This document shows positions 1 through 8,249 of a stretch of DNA of 64,000 bases, piece by piece. How positions within the stretch are numbered: position 1 is the stretch's first letter; every line of letters begins with the position of its first letter. Under the pieces are notes generated by a model, which searched no databases, was not told where the DNA came from, and saw only the letters and a program-made list of their open reading frames with translations. The DNA comes from RUG13091 sp045113315 (lineage in GTDB: Bacteria; Bacillota_I; Bacilli_A; RFN20; CAG-826), in the NCBI GenBank assembly GCA_045113315.1, contig JBGUIX010000010.1, positions 39,296 through 103,295 on the forward strand. Reading direction: 5' to 3'. The position numbers were made by a program, and so were the translations under genes.

Positions 1-1244
1 TTGAAATTTTTACTATTATATTCAGCGATATCTTGAACACACATTAAGCAAGCATCATAAGTGATGAAGTCGAGTTTGGAAGCGATTCCATAATTTCTTC
101 TTGCCTCGGTCACTGCAGCTTCACATTCAGATGAAGTTAATGCATCGTCGCCTTTGACCTCATCAAAACAGACACCTTGCATCGCGCCACCATGGTTCCA
201 TAAAATGACACCATAATGTTCAGCGGGATATTTATGAAATCCCCATTCCAAGAACTCTTGGAAAGTAGAAGTTGCACCCATACTATATGTATAAGTTTTA
301 TCTTCTTCCCAGACGATTTGTTGATTATCAACATGCCATCTAGATAATTTGTCTTTGTGTTGTCTAATCTTTGTGTTTTTCCAACCTAAAGAACCACCAC
401 ACTCCATGATGATGTTGACACTATCTGGTTTACCGCTAGTTGCTAAAATTTCAGCGATATCATCGGAACAATAACCCATAGGGTTTGTGTCAGGATCGTA
501 TCCATATTGAGCGTAGTCACTTCCACTTTCCAAGGAAGAACCACACATATACATCATAATGGTCCATTTATCTAATGGGATTTCTTGAATTTGGATAGTT
601 TTAGATGCTTCAAATCTATTATCCGCGGTTTTCGCAGTAACAACGACACTACCTTCACTGGAATATGAAGTCAAAACACCTGTATCACTAATAGAGGCTA
701 GATTTGTTTTATCAACCGACCAGTTAATTTCTGGAAGTTCCGCACGACTTGGATTAGCGGCGACAGAAAAAGTCATCGTGGAATTAAGACTCATATTTTC
801 TCGAGGGGAAGAAATGGTAATACCAGCTAATTCAGGATTGACAACCTCAACGTTAAAAGAAACAGAGAATTCAGTTTTATTTTCGTTGGTCAAATTACCA
901 GAGACGGTAACAATAGCATTTCCTACTGAAACACCTTTAAAATCACAATTATGTTTTGTAGTGACACTTGTTGATTCCCTTTTTAGAATCTTCTTATTTG
1001 AAGTCCTCCAAGAAATTTCACTTTTCGGCAAAACATCCTGATCAGCGGATAAAGTAAAAGTAACAATGCTATCAACACTAACTTTAGATTCTCCGGTCAA
1101 TTTCACTACTACACCATCGAATACTCCCTCAGCTTCTGATTGAGTTTTTTCACTTATACTCTCCGCTTTTGGAGAGACGATATTACATGATGAAAGAAGT
1201 AATGGAGTTAATATTAACGGAACAAGTTTCCAAATCTTTCTCAT
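1..1244 (-). CDS. Clostripain-like (C11 family) cysteine peptidase lipoprotein, 3' end cut by window edge
   Basis: The first 414 codons are in the window; the gene continues past the left edge. A signal peptide ends in the lipobox LLLSSC, so Cys20 would be lipidated and the protein anchored outside the membrane. Two Ig-like (Big_2-type) domains follow, roughly residues 45-120 and 125-210, with the typical VTVSG and VVTAK strands. The peptidase domain begins near WTIMMYMCGSSLE. The C11 catalytic pair is visible: His351 in WNHGG and Cys399 in YDACLM. The ATG at 1244 follows a GGGGA ribosome-binding site. C11 peptidases cleave after Arg or Lys and are often secreted; substrate here is unknown. 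It is a separate unit from the ribosomal operon. Confidence 0.88.
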   Translation of the reverse strand, partial: MRKIWKLVPLILTPLLLSSCNIVSPKAESISEKTQSEAEGVFDGVVVKLTGESKVSVDSIVTFTLSADQDVLPKSEISWRTSNKKILKRESTSVTTKHNCDFKGVSVGNAIVTVSGNLTNENKTEFSVSFNVEVVNPELAGITISSPRENMSLNSTMTFSVAANPSRAELPEINWSVDKTNLASISDTGVLTSYSSEGSVVVTAKTADNRFEASKTIQIQEIPLDKWTIMMYMCGSSLESGSDYAQYGYDPDTNPMGYCSDDIAEILATSGKPDSVNIIMECGGSLGWKNTKIRQHKDKLSRWHVDNQQIVWEEDKTYTYSMGATSTFQEFLEWGFHKYPAEHYGVILWNHGGAMQGVCFDEVKGDDALTSSECEAAVTEARRNYGIASKLDFITYDACLMCVQDIAEYNSKNF

Positions 1245-1260
1245 AATTTTCCCCTTTAGT

Positions 1261-1309
1261 TCCATTTTAATGGAGAGATTATTTTAAGGGAAAAAGAAAC
1301 ACAATGCAA
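1261..1309 (-). promoter_or_regulatory. Candidate promoter and palindrome upstream of the C11 peptidase gene
   Basis: On the minus strand a TTGCAT box (1304-1309) is separated by 17 bases from TAAAAT (1281-1286). The 14-base palindrome TCCATTTTAATGGA at 1261-1274 lies where transcription would begin, a usual operator position. The start codon is about 30 bases further on. Sequence match only. Confidence 0.45.
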
Positions 1310-1365
1310 ACAAAGTGTTTATTTATTGTTATTAAATAAAGAATGTATCTATCAATTGTAGGGTT

Positions 1366-1397
1366 AAAAAAAGAAGTGATGAACATCACCACTTCTC
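1366..1397 (-). terminator. Rho-independent terminator of the S10-spc-alpha operon
   Basis: Read on the minus strand, AGAAGTGGTGATG and CATCACTTCT form a hairpin with a small bulge, followed directly by a run of seven T. It starts 18 bases after the rplQ stop codon and marks the end of the long ribosomal operon. Confidence 0.8.
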
Positions 1398-1414
1398 TTT
1401 AGCTTGATATGAGA

Positions 1415-1816
1415 TTATTCAACCCAGGTAACCACGACGATTGGAGCGTCATCTCCACGTCTATTACCGAGTTTTAATCTTCTTGTATATCCACCGTTTC
1501 TTTCCTTAAATTTAGGACCGACTTCGGAGAATAAAACATCTAAAGCTTTTTTGCCAGATTCGTTTTCGATGTTTCTAACAAATCTAGCGGCTTGTCTTTT
1601 TGCGTTCATAACATCTTCCTTTTTGGTTAATGTCACTAAACGATCTGCTTCTTTCACCACATCACGGGCGACAGCTTCTGTAACTTTAACAGAACCTTTG
1701 AGAATTAAGTCAGTAACGACATTACGAAGCATATTCTCATATTTGCTCTTGGTATAGGCGGCTTTAAATCTTACACCGGTCTTACCATGGACATTTTTTC
1801 TACCTTGTGCTGGCAT
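1415..1816 (-). CDS. rplQ: 50S ribosomal protein L17
   Basis: 133 residues, slightly longer than the 116-127 usual in bacteria. L17 binds 23S rRNA domain III on the outer face of the large subunit near the exit tunnel. The family features are present: N-terminal GRKNVHGKTGVRFKAAY region, the central TVTEAVARDVVKEADRLVTL-type helix, and the RLKLGNRRGDDAPIVVVTWVE ending typical of L17 (LGDRRGDAAPMV in others). It is the last gene of the operon, 14 bases after rpoA, with a GGAGG site in the gap. Confidence 0.97.
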   Translation of the reverse strand: MPAQGRKNVHGKTGVRFKAAYTKSKYENMLRNVVTDLILKGSVKVTEAVARDVVKEADRLVTLTKKEDVMNAKRQAARFVRNIENESGKKALDVLFSEVGPKFKERNGGYTRRLKLGNRRGDDAPIVVVTWVE

Positions 1817-1830
1817 AACTTGTTACCTCC

Positions 1831-2796
1831 TTATTCAAAGTCTCTGAAGGATAAACCATAAGAAGTTAATTTTTCTTTGATTTCCTTAAGTGATTTCTTA
1901 CCTAAGTTTTTGACCTTCATCATCTCTTCTTCACTCTTTTCTGTTAATTCGAGGATGGTTTGAATACCAGCTCTCTTTAAGCAGTTATAAGAACGGACAG
2001 AGAGATCTAATTCTTCGATGGTGAAGTTTTCATATTTATTTTCTTCAACTTTCACTTCATCCTTTTCGATATTGATATCTCTTGTGATATCAGCGACATC
2101 TAAGAATTTATTTAAGTGGGCAATTAAGATTTCCGCGGATAAGGCTAAAGCTTCCTGAGGAAGTATAGAGCCGTTTGTCCAAACTTCGATTGTTAACTTG
2201 TCGAATCTAGAATCGTGTCCCACACGGGTGTTTTCGACGGTATAATTGGCTTTTCTCACTGGTGAGTAGTTACTATCAGTAGAAATGGTGCCGAGAGTTA
2301 AACCGGTATGAAGTAATTTATTTTGTTCACCGGTCACATAACCACGACCATTTCTAGCGTGTAAAACCATCTTTAAGGAACCGCCTTCACAAACGTGAGC
2401 GATTTCTAAATCTTTGTTAACGACCTCGACCCCGCTAGGTAAGATAATGTCACCAGCGGTCACCACTTTTGGTCCTTTAACATCGATTTCTAATTTTTTA
2501 TTTGTATCATCACCTTCAGGAATTTTTAAGACTAAGTCTTTTAAATTTAAGATGATGGATGTGACGTCTTCTTCCACACCTTCTAAAGCGGTGAATTCAT
2601 GACGCGCACCTTCCACTTCTACCGCGTAGACAGAAGCGCCAGGTAAACTGGATAATAACACTCTTCTTAAAGCGTTACCTAATGTATTACCAAATCCTCT
2701 TTCTAAAGGTTCGATGACGAAACGACCATAATTTTCATTTCCGTCATAATCGGCTTGGGAGATCCCAAATCTTTCAAATGGGTTCGCAATTTTCAT
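1831..2796 (-). CDS. rpoA: DNA-directed RNA polymerase subunit alpha
   Basis: 321 residues, normal family length. The alpha dimer is the scaffold for assembly of beta and beta-prime. The N-terminal domain (about 1-230) contains the conserved EPLERGFGNTLGNALRRVLLSS dimer and assembly region near residue 30. A flexible linker (about 232-250) leads to the C-terminal domain, where IEELDLSVRSYNCLKRAGI and VKNLGKKSLKEIKEKL are the helix-hairpin-helix elements that contact UP-element DNA and activators. Placed between rpsK and rplQ as in most bacteria. GGAGG lies 8 bases before ATG. Confidence 0.98.
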   Translation of the reverse strand: MKIANPFERFGISQADYDGNENYGRFVIEPLERGFGNTLGNALRRVLLSSLPGASVYAVEVEGARHEFTALEGVEEDVTSIILNLKDLVLKIPEGDDTNKKLEIDVKGPKVVTAGDIILPSGVEVVNKDLEIAHVCEGGSLKMVLHARNGRGYVTGEQNKLLHTGLTLGTISTDSNYSPVRKANYTVENTRVGHDSRFDKLTIEVWTNGSILPQEALALSAEILIAHLNKFLDVADITRDINIEKDEVKVEENKYENFTIEELDLSVRSYNCLKRAGIQTILELTEKSEEEMMKVKNLGKKSLKEIKEKLTSYGLSFRDFE

Positions 2797-2811
2797 GTTT
2801 TTTACCTCCTA

Positions 2812-3201
2812 TTAGCCTCTTGGGCGTTTTGGTGGACGGCAGCCATTATGTGGGATTGGAGTGCTATCAACGATAGATAAGACTTGTAAACCCACGACCG
2901 CTAAAGAACGGATGGCGCCTTCACGACCTGGACCTGGACCTTTGACATCGACATCAACTTGTCTAATTCCTTGATCATAAGCGGCTTTACCAGCAGCTTC
3001 CGCGGCTTGTTGAGCAGCGAATGGAGTGGCTTTTTTCGCACCTTTGAAGCCCATCGCACCAGCGCTGGACCAGCTTAAGGCGTTACCTTGTTCATCACAG
3101 ATGGTCACAATTGTGTTATTGAAAGTGGAATGAATGTGGGCCACACCTTTAGTAAATGAACGTTTGACTTTCTTTTTACGAGTATTTGTCTTTTGAGCCA
3201 T
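2812..3201 (-). CDS. rpsK: 30S ribosomal protein S11
   Basis: 129 residues, standard length. S11 sits on the small-subunit platform and forms part of the mRNA exit site. Typical blocks are seen: GVAHIHSTFNNTIVTICD, WSSAGAMGFKGAKKATPFAAQ and the C-terminal STPIPHNGCRPPKRPRG that contacts 16S rRNA. The N-terminus is basic (KTNTRKKKVKRSFTKG). It is 18 bases after rpsM and followed after 15 bases by rpoA. Confidence 0.98.
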   Translation of the reverse strand: MAQKTNTRKKKVKRSFTKGVAHIHSTFNNTIVTICDEQGNALSWSSAGAMGFKGAKKATPFAAQQAAEAAGKAAYDQGIRQVDVDVKGPGPGREGAIRSLAVVGLQVLSIVDSTPIPHNGCRPPKRPRG

Positions 3202-3219
3202 ATTACTTTCCTCCTTCTA

Positions 3220-3597
3220 TTAACCTTGTGGCGCCATCTTCTTATTCGCAATGGTCTTTCTTGGACCTTTACGAGTTCTGGCGTTAGTTTTTGTTCTTTG
3301 ACCACGGACTGGTAAACCTTTTCTGTGGCGTAATCCTCTATAGCAGTTAATTTCTGTTAAACGTTTGATGTTTAAAGCTACTTCTCTACGAAGATCACCT
3401 TCTGTTTTGTATTTAGCGATTTCATTTCTGATCGCACCGAATTGATCATCAGTTAAATCTTTAACTCTGATCGTGCCGTCGACTTTTGCAGCTTCGCAAA
3501 TCTTTTCGGCGGTATATCTTCCGATACCATAAATATAGGTAAGGGAGATTTTGACTGGTTTGTCGTTTGGAATATCAACACCAACAATACGTGCCAT
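3220..3597 (-). CDS. rpsM: 30S ribosomal protein S13
   Basis: 125 residues, usual length. S13 is in the small-subunit head, bridges to L5 and contacts the P-site tRNA through its basic tail. The start MARIVGVDIPNDKPVKISLTYIYGIG and the GLRHRKGLPVRGQRTKTNARTRKG block are diagnostic. It follows rpmJ after 17 bases. Confidence 0.98.
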   Translation of the reverse strand: MARIVGVDIPNDKPVKISLTYIYGIGRYTAEKICEAAKVDGTIRVKDLTDDQFGAIRNEIAKYKTEGDLRREVALNIKRLTEINCYRGLRHRKGLPVRGQRTKTNARTRKGPRKTIANKKMAPQG

Positions 3598-3614
3598 ATT
3601 TCAATTTCCTCCTA

Positions 3615-3728
3615 TTAACCTTGTCTCTGCTTGTGTTTTGGATTTGAGCAAATGACCATAACTTTGCCATTTCTCTTAATCACTCTACACTTTGGGCAGA
3701 TAGGTTTGACTGAGGGTCTGACTTTCAT
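3615..3728 (-). CDS. rpmJ: 50S ribosomal protein L36 (zinc-binding form)
   Basis: A 37-residue protein starting MKVRPSVKPICPKC and ending NPKHKQRQG. The Cys-x2-Cys, Cys and His ligands (C11, C14, C27, H32) for one zinc ion are all present, so this is the zinc (C+) form. L36 packs against 23S rRNA near the factor-binding region. Spacing is the usual infA-rpmJ-rpsM; a GGAGG site precedes the ATG. Confidence 0.96.
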   Translation of the reverse strand: MKVRPSVKPICPKCRVIKRNGKVMVICSNPKHKQRQG

Positions 3729-3753
3729 AAGTTTTTTCCTCCTAAATTACGGT

Positions 3754-3972
3754 TTATTTAAACCTAAATGTTATACGGCCCCGTGTTAAATCATAAGGCG
3801 AGATTTCTACCGTAACTCTATCACCTGGGAGAATGCGTATGTAATTCATACGGATTTTTCCAGAAACGGTGGCCTGAATTACGACGCCGTTTTCGAGTTC
3901 TACCTTGAAATTTGCGTTAGGTAGGCACTCCTTAACGACCGCCTGCACTTCAATCATATCTTGTTTTGACAT
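3754..3972 (-). CDS. infA: Translation initiation factor IF-1
   Basis: 72 residues, exactly the family length, a single OB-fold. IF-1 occupies the A site of the 30S subunit during initiation. Motifs include IEVQAVVKECLPNANFKVELENG, SGKIRMNYIRILPGDRV and the end DLTRGRITFRFK. Its start is directly next to the map stop codon (3973), so translation is probably coupled. Confidence 0.97.
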   Translation of the reverse strand: MSKQDMIEVQAVVKECLPNANFKVELENGVVIQATVSGKIRMNYIRILPGDRVTVEISPYDLTRGRITFRFK

Positions 3973-4734
3973 TTATTCTTCTCCTTCATACATGGTAATT
4001 ATTTCATAACCGTCTTCGGTGACGATCACTGTGTTCTCGTAATGCGCGGTTAATTTACCGTCCTTACTTTTCACAGTCCATCCATCTCCTAAGGTACGAA
4101 CATCCTTACGACCTTCTAATACCATCGGTTCGATGCATAACGCCATTCCTTTGCTAATAACTGGACCAGTTCCACTTCTTCCATAATTTGGAATGGATGG
4201 ATCTTCATGCATGTGGGAACCTATCCCATGACCAGTATATTCTCTAACGACGTTATAACCATGACTTTCAACAAATTTTTGAATGGCTTCGGATATATCT
4301 CCGATATGAGCGCCGGGTCTCACTAATTTCACCGCTTCGAAGAAAGCTTGTTTAGTAATATCAACGATCCGATTCGCCCTTTCCGTGAGCGTGCCGACTT
4401 TATAGGTACGACACGCATCCGCGGAATAGCCTTTATATGTTGCTACAATATCCACTGAGACGATGTCACCTTCATGGATGACAATCTTACTTGAAGGAAT
4501 GCCATGTATTAATGTGTCATTAACACTCACACACGCACTCGAGGGATAACCATAATATCCTTTCTCCGCGGGAATACAGTTATTATCTAACATCGTTTTC
4601 TCGACGATAGAATCGATATCTAAGGTTGTCATACCAGGATGAATCTTCTCTTCTAGTGTTTTAAACACTAAAGCGACGACTCGTCCCGCTTCTTTCATCA
4701 AATTAATTTCTCGTTCGGATTTTGTAATAATCAT
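3973..4734 (-). CDS. map: Methionine aminopeptidase, type I
   Basis: 253 residues, normal for type Ia. It removes the initiator Met from new proteins in the cytoplasm. The pita-bread metal ligands can be read: the Asp pair in SVDIVATYKGYSADACRT, His in TGHGIGSHMHEDP, Glu in CIEPMVLEG and Glu in HYENTVIVTEDG. It has no N-terminal zinc-finger extension. One base separates it from adk and none from infA, so adk-map-infA form a tightly packed translational unit. Confidence 0.97.
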   Translation of the reverse strand: MIITKSEREINLMKEAGRVVALVFKTLEEKIHPGMTTLDIDSIVEKTMLDNNCIPAEKGYYGYPSSACVSVNDTLIHGIPSSKIVIHEGDIVSVDIVATYKGYSADACRTYKVGTLTERANRIVDITKQAFFEAVKLVRPGAHIGDISEAIQKFVESHGYNVVREYTGHGIGSHMHEDPSIPNYGRSGTGPVISKGMALCIEPMVLEGRKDVRTLGDGWTVKSKDGKLTAHYENTVIVTEDGYEIITMYEGEE

Positions 4735-4735
4735 A

Positions 4736-5386
4736 TTATTTTGTTAAAAATTTGGAAACTTGATTGAAGAGTTCTTGACTGCCCACTAAAGAGTTGAAGT
4801 TCTCTAATAAGCCTCTTTTTTTGTAGAAGTCTAAGAGAGGTTTAGTGTCAGTCACATAGTGGTCTAAACGAACTTTTAAAGCTTCTTCATTATCGTCCGC
4901 TCTTTGATAGAGTGGTCCGCCACATAAATCACAGACACCTTCCACTTTTGGTTTCATGGTGACGATGTGATATGGTGCGCCACAATTCTTACAGACGCGA
5001 CGACCGGAGATTCTTCTAATGAGTTCTTCGTTATTACAATCTAAGTTGACCACGACTTCGATTGGTCGATTGATTTCTTTAGATAATCTTTCTAAAGCTT
5101 CCGCTTGAGGAAGAGTTCTTGGGAAACCATCGAGTAAGAAACCGTTTTCACAGTCCTTTTCCGCTAAACGAGCTTTTAACATATCGATGGTCACTTGGTC
5201 AGGGACTAAGTCACCTTTATCGATATAGCTTTTCGCGAGTAGACCTAATGCGGTTCCACCCTTTATATTTTCTCTAAACATATCTCCAGTAGAAATATGA
5301 ACGAGATTAAGGGAACTTTTTAATTGTTTAGCCAAGGTGCCTTTACCCGCACCTGGAGGGCCCATTAAGATAATGTTCTTTTTCAT
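4736..5386 (-). CDS. adk: Adenylate kinase, zinc-containing LID form
   Basis: 216 residues, the long bacterial type. It interconverts ATP plus AMP with two ADP. The P-loop GPPGAGKGT is at residues 9-17, the AMP-binding STGDMFRE at 32-39 and DGFPRTLPQAEAL near 86-98. The LID carries four cysteines (132, 135, 152, 155), which bind structural zinc in Gram-positive enzymes. Gap to secY is two bases. Confidence 0.97.
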   Translation of the reverse strand: MKKNIILMGPPGAGKGTLAKQLKSSLNLVHISTGDMFRENIKGGTALGLLAKSYIDKGDLVPDQVTIDMLKARLAEKDCENGFLLDGFPRTLPQAEALERLSKEINRPIEVVVNLDCNNEELIRRISGRRVCKNCGAPYHIVTMKPKVEGVCDLCGGPLYQRADDNEEALKVRLDHYVTDTKPLLDFYKKRGLLENFNSLVGSQELFNQVSKFLTK

Positions 5387-5388
5387 AA

Positions 5389-6747
5389 TTAACGTCCTCC
5401 ACCAGCGACGACTTCGTCGAATGATTTTCCGGCTAATAAGCCATCGATTTGACTATTGATTTCAAGCGCCACACCAACGACGATGATTAATCCTGTTCCG
5501 CCTAAAGCCAGAGAAGGATTATCTTTAAAGATGGTTAATGTTAAGACGACTGGTAAGGCCGCGATAAGGGCTAATGCCATCGCTCCGATAAAGGTCACTC
5601 TATTGAGTACTTTACGGACATAACGTTCCGTTTCATTACCGGTATGGATACCAGGGATATAACTACCATTCTTTTGGAAGTTTTCCGCAAGTTGTTGTGG
5701 ATTAATTTGAATGTTCGCATAGAAGAAGGTAAATGCAATTGTTAAGACTAAATAGATTATTAAGCCCCAAGGCATTGACCATCCACCCATATCATACATC
5801 GTGGAGGTTTGAAAAATTCCTAACCATTTATCACTTGTTTTATCTGGGTCGATAAATGCGACGATAACGCTAGGTGCCATCAAGATGGAACTCGCGAAGA
5901 TGACAGGAATGACACCTGCGGAGTTAACCTTGATCGGTAAGAAGCTAGCACGGGACATCGCTTGAGTTTGTCCCCCACCCTTACCGGAGTGTTGCACTGG
6001 AATCTTTCTTTTGGAAAGTTCGATAAATGTAACAAAGGCAATAATAAGGACATAAGAGAGGATATAAAGCAAGAATTTGAATATACCCGCGATACGAGCG
6101 GAGTCGCCTTGTCCTTGTAATGCGGAATTACCCACCCATAATGAGAAGGCATTTCCAATCTGACTTGGTAATGAGCAAACGATACCGGCGAAGATAATCA
6201 TTGAGATACCGTTGCCAATACCTTTGATAGATATTTGGTCACCGAGCCACATGACAATCATGCTACCCGCCATCATAATGACAATTATATAAATATAAGT
6301 GAGCCATTCTTGACTAGCGGTCACGAATGTAATGGCGTCAGATGATTCCATGGTACGAATAATACCATAGGCTTGGACCGCACCTAACATCAATGTTAGA
6401 TAACGGGTGGCCATTTCGAGCTTTCTTCTTCCGCCTTGACCTTGACGTTTCAGCTCCGTTAAGGCTGGTAAGACATCAGTGGATAATAGTTCCACGATAA
6501 TCTGCGCCGTGATGTAAGGAGAAACGCCTAGGGCGAATATGGAGAAGCTCTGTAAAGTTCCTCCGCCTAATAGGTTCATTAAGGATAAAGCGTAAGAACT
6601 ATCTAAATAATTCTGTAAATCTTCACCTAATGTCACCCCCGGAACGGTGATTTGAGCTCCGATTCGGAAGATGAAGAGGATGAGAACCGTGAATAAGATA
6701 CGGTTCATGATTTCTTTATTTTTGAGAATTCCACCTAATTTCTTCAT
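5389..6747 (-). CDS. secY: Protein translocase subunit SecY
   Basis: 452 residues with ten predicted membrane segments. SecY forms the protein-conducting channel with SecE and SecG. The plug region (FSIFALGVSPYITAQIIVELL) and the cytoplasmic C4-C5 loops that bind the ribosome and SecA (ELSKRKIPVQHSGKG and HTGNETERYVRKVLNRV) are conserved. A long loop near residues 300-320 (DPDKTSDKWLGIFQTS) is ordinary for Firmicutes. It sits between rplO (gap two bases) and adk, the usual spc order. Confidence 0.97.
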   Translation of the reverse strand: MKKLGGILKNKEIMNRILFTVLILFIFRIGAQITVPGVTLGEDLQNYLDSSYALSLMNLLGGGTLQSFSIFALGVSPYITAQIIVELLSTDVLPALTELKRQGQGGRRKLEMATRYLTLMLGAVQAYGIIRTMESSDAITFVTASQEWLTYIYIIVIMMAGSMIVMWLGDQISIKGIGNGISMIIFAGIVCSLPSQIGNAFSLWVGNSALQGQGDSARIAGIFKFLLYILSYVLIIAFVTFIELSKRKIPVQHSGKGGGQTQAMSRASFLPIKVNSAGVIPVIFASSILMAPSVIVAFIDPDKTSDKWLGIFQTSTMYDMGGWSMPWGLIIYLVLTIAFTFFYANIQINPQQLAENFQKNGSYIPGIHTGNETERYVRKVLNRVTFIGAMALALIAALPVVLTLTIFKDNPSLALGGTGLIIVVGVALEINSQIDGLLAGKSFDEVVAGGGR

Positions 6748-6749
6748 AA

Positions 6750-7190
6750 TTAGATCACCTCAATTTTGCCACCGGCATCACTAATGGCTTTTTCAGCGGA
6801 TTTGCTGAAGGCGTGAGCTTGGACGGTTAACTTCTTTTCCAAAGTTCCTCCGCCTAAAACTTTTAAACCACTATATTCTTTGGTTAATAAACCTTCTTCT
6901 TTTAGTAATGCTGGAGAGACCACTGTACCGTCTTTGAATCTATTAAGATCCTTGACGTTAATGGTGGCATAATTGACATGATTTACATTTTTGAAGCCTC
7001 TTTTTGGAAGTCTTCTGAAGAGTGGTAATTGACCACCTTCGAAACCGAGAGCTACGCCACCACCGCTACGGGCATTTTGACCTTTATGACCTTTACCGGC
7101 TGTTTTGCCGTTTCCAGATCCAAGGCCACGTCCTTTACGGAAATGTTCTCTACGCGCACCTTCGGTAACTTGAAGTTCATGTAATTTCAT
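6750..7190 (-). CDS. rplO: 50S ribosomal protein L15
   Basis: 146 residues, family length. L15 is a late-assembly protein of the large subunit. The glycine- and arginine-rich N-terminus (KGRGLGSGNGKTAGKGHKGQ, then GFEGGQLPLFRRLPKRGF) threads into 23S rRNA. The C-terminal globular part ends KAISDAGGKIEVI. Upstream is rpsE rather than the expected rpmD. Confidence 0.97.
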   Translation of the reverse strand: MKLHELQVTEGARREHFRKGRGLGSGNGKTAGKGHKGQNARSGGGVALGFEGGQLPLFRRLPKRGFKNVNHVNYATINVKDLNRFKDGTVVSPALLKEEGLLTKEYSGLKVLGGGTLEKKLTVQAHAFSKSAEKAISDAGGKIEVI

Positions 7191-7234
7191 ATGTGCACCT
7201 CCTGTTCAAATATTTTTATATTGAATAGATATTT
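7191..7234 (-). other. rpsE-rplO gap where rpmD (L30) is normally found
   Basis: Only 44 bases separate rpsE and rplO. They hold the rplO ribosome-binding site and an A+T-rich imperfect inverted repeat (TTCAATATAAAAATATTTGAA at 7205-7225). There is no room for the roughly 60-codon rpmD gene that occupies this slot in most Firmicutes. Confidence 0.75.
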
Positions 7235-7855
7235 TTATTCTTTGCCACGAAGAGTTCTAGTTTCTTTGTAGCTCTTGAGGTTATTTAAGCCTTGGTTGGT
7301 GGCTCTAATAATGTTAATTGGAGCTCTACTACCATAGACTTTGGAGCAAACGTTACGAACACCTGCTAATTCTAAGACCGCACGGACTGGACCACCGGCG
7401 ATAACACCAGTACCTTCAGGGGCAGGTTTTAGATAAACATTACAAGCACCATATTTACCGATGACTTCGTGAGAGATGGTTCCACCTTTCACTAAGTGAA
7501 TGTTAAATAGGTTCTTTTTAGCAGATTCGGATGCTTTCTTAATCGCATCTGGGACTTCAGCGGCTTTACCGACACCGAAGCCGTAGCGGCCTTTACCATC
7601 TCCGACGACAACAAGCGCGGAGAATTTCATTCTACGACCACCTTTAACGGTTTTGCTAACACGGTTGATGAAGACGACACGTTCTTCAAATTCTTTTACT
7701 TCTTCGCCTCTTGGATGACGATCACGTCTATCACCTTTAGATGGACGTCTATCGCCTCTTGGACGACGAGATTCTTTATTTTCTTCTTTAGGAGCTTCGC
7801 TAACTGGAGCAGCTTCTGTAGCGGAAACTTCCGCGACTTTCTTTTCTTCTTCCAT
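7235..7855 (-). CDS. rpsE: 30S ribosomal protein S5 with extended N-terminus
   Basis: 206 residues versus about 165 in relatives. S5 lies at the mRNA entry side and helps decoding fidelity. The core starts near residue 52: EERVVFINRVSKTVKGGRR, then KFSALVVVGDGKGRYGFGVGKA and GVIAGGPVRAVLELAGV. The added 45-50 residues begin acidic and Ala-rich (AEVSATEAAPVSEAPKEE) and turn Arg-, Gly- and Asp-rich (RRPRGDRRPSKGDRRDRHPRG). The short string APVSEAPK also occurs in the L22 extension. The start is supported by a GGAGG site. Confidence 0.96.
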   Translation of the reverse strand: MEEEKKVAEVSATEAAPVSEAPKEENKESRRPRGDRRPSKGDRRDRHPRGEEVKEFEERVVFINRVSKTVKGGRRMKFSALVVVGDGKGRYGFGVGKAAEVPDAIKKASESAKKNLFNIHLVKGGTISHEVIGKYGACNVYLKPAPEGTGVIAGGPVRAVLELAGVRNVCSKVYGSRAPINIIRATNQGLNNLKSYKETRTLRGKE

Positions 7856-7869
7856 TTATCTTTCCTCCC

Positions 7870-8226
7870 TTAGAATTTTAAGCCAGCTTCTCTAGCGGCT
7901 TCCGCTAAAGCTTTAACACGTCCGTGGTAGATATAACCACTTCTATCAAAGACCACTGATTTAATCTTTTTGGCTAAAGCCTTTTTAGCGATATCTTCAC
8001 CCACTAATTTCGCGGCTTCAATGTTGCTACCATTTTCTAATTTCAAAGTCATAGAAGAACTTGAAACTAAGGTTACACCTTTGACGTCATCGATAATTTG
8101 AGCTTCGATATTTTTATTAGAACGGTAGACTGAGAGTCTTGGTGTTTCTGTTGTACCGGAAACTTTCGCTCTAACACGAGCGTGTCTACGAACACGAGAT
8201 ACGTTTTTATCTTGTTTTTTAACCAT
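7870..8226 (-). CDS. rplR: 50S ribosomal protein L18
   Basis: 118 residues from the ATG at 8226, typical length. L18 binds 5S rRNA with L5 and delivers it to the large subunit. Conserved parts are RRHARVRAKVSGTTETPRLSVYRSNKNIEAQIIDD and the C-terminal FDRSGYIYHGRVKALAEAAREAGLKF. A TTG two codons upstream (8232) is also in frame, but the AGGA site is better spaced for the ATG. Confidence 0.96.
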   Translation of the reverse strand: MVKKQDKNVSRVRRHARVRAKVSGTTETPRLSVYRSNKNIEAQIIDDVKGVTLVSSSSMTLKLENGSNIEAAKLVGEDIAKKALAKKIKSVVFDRSGYIYHGRVKALAEAAREAGLKF

Positions 8227-8249
8227 AAACAACTATTCCTACCTTTCTA

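Noticed and set aside
137..334. 65-codon minus-strand frame within the C11 peptidase gene
   Set aside because: It lies in a different frame from the well-supported peptidase reading frame and has no ribosome-binding site.
778..1041. 87-codon plus-strand frame opposite the C11 peptidase gene
   Set aside because: Antisense shadow of the Ig-like domain coding region; no site or family match.
3105..3305. 66-codon minus-strand frame across rpsK and rpsM
   Set aside because: Out-of-frame shadow of the two ribosomal genes.
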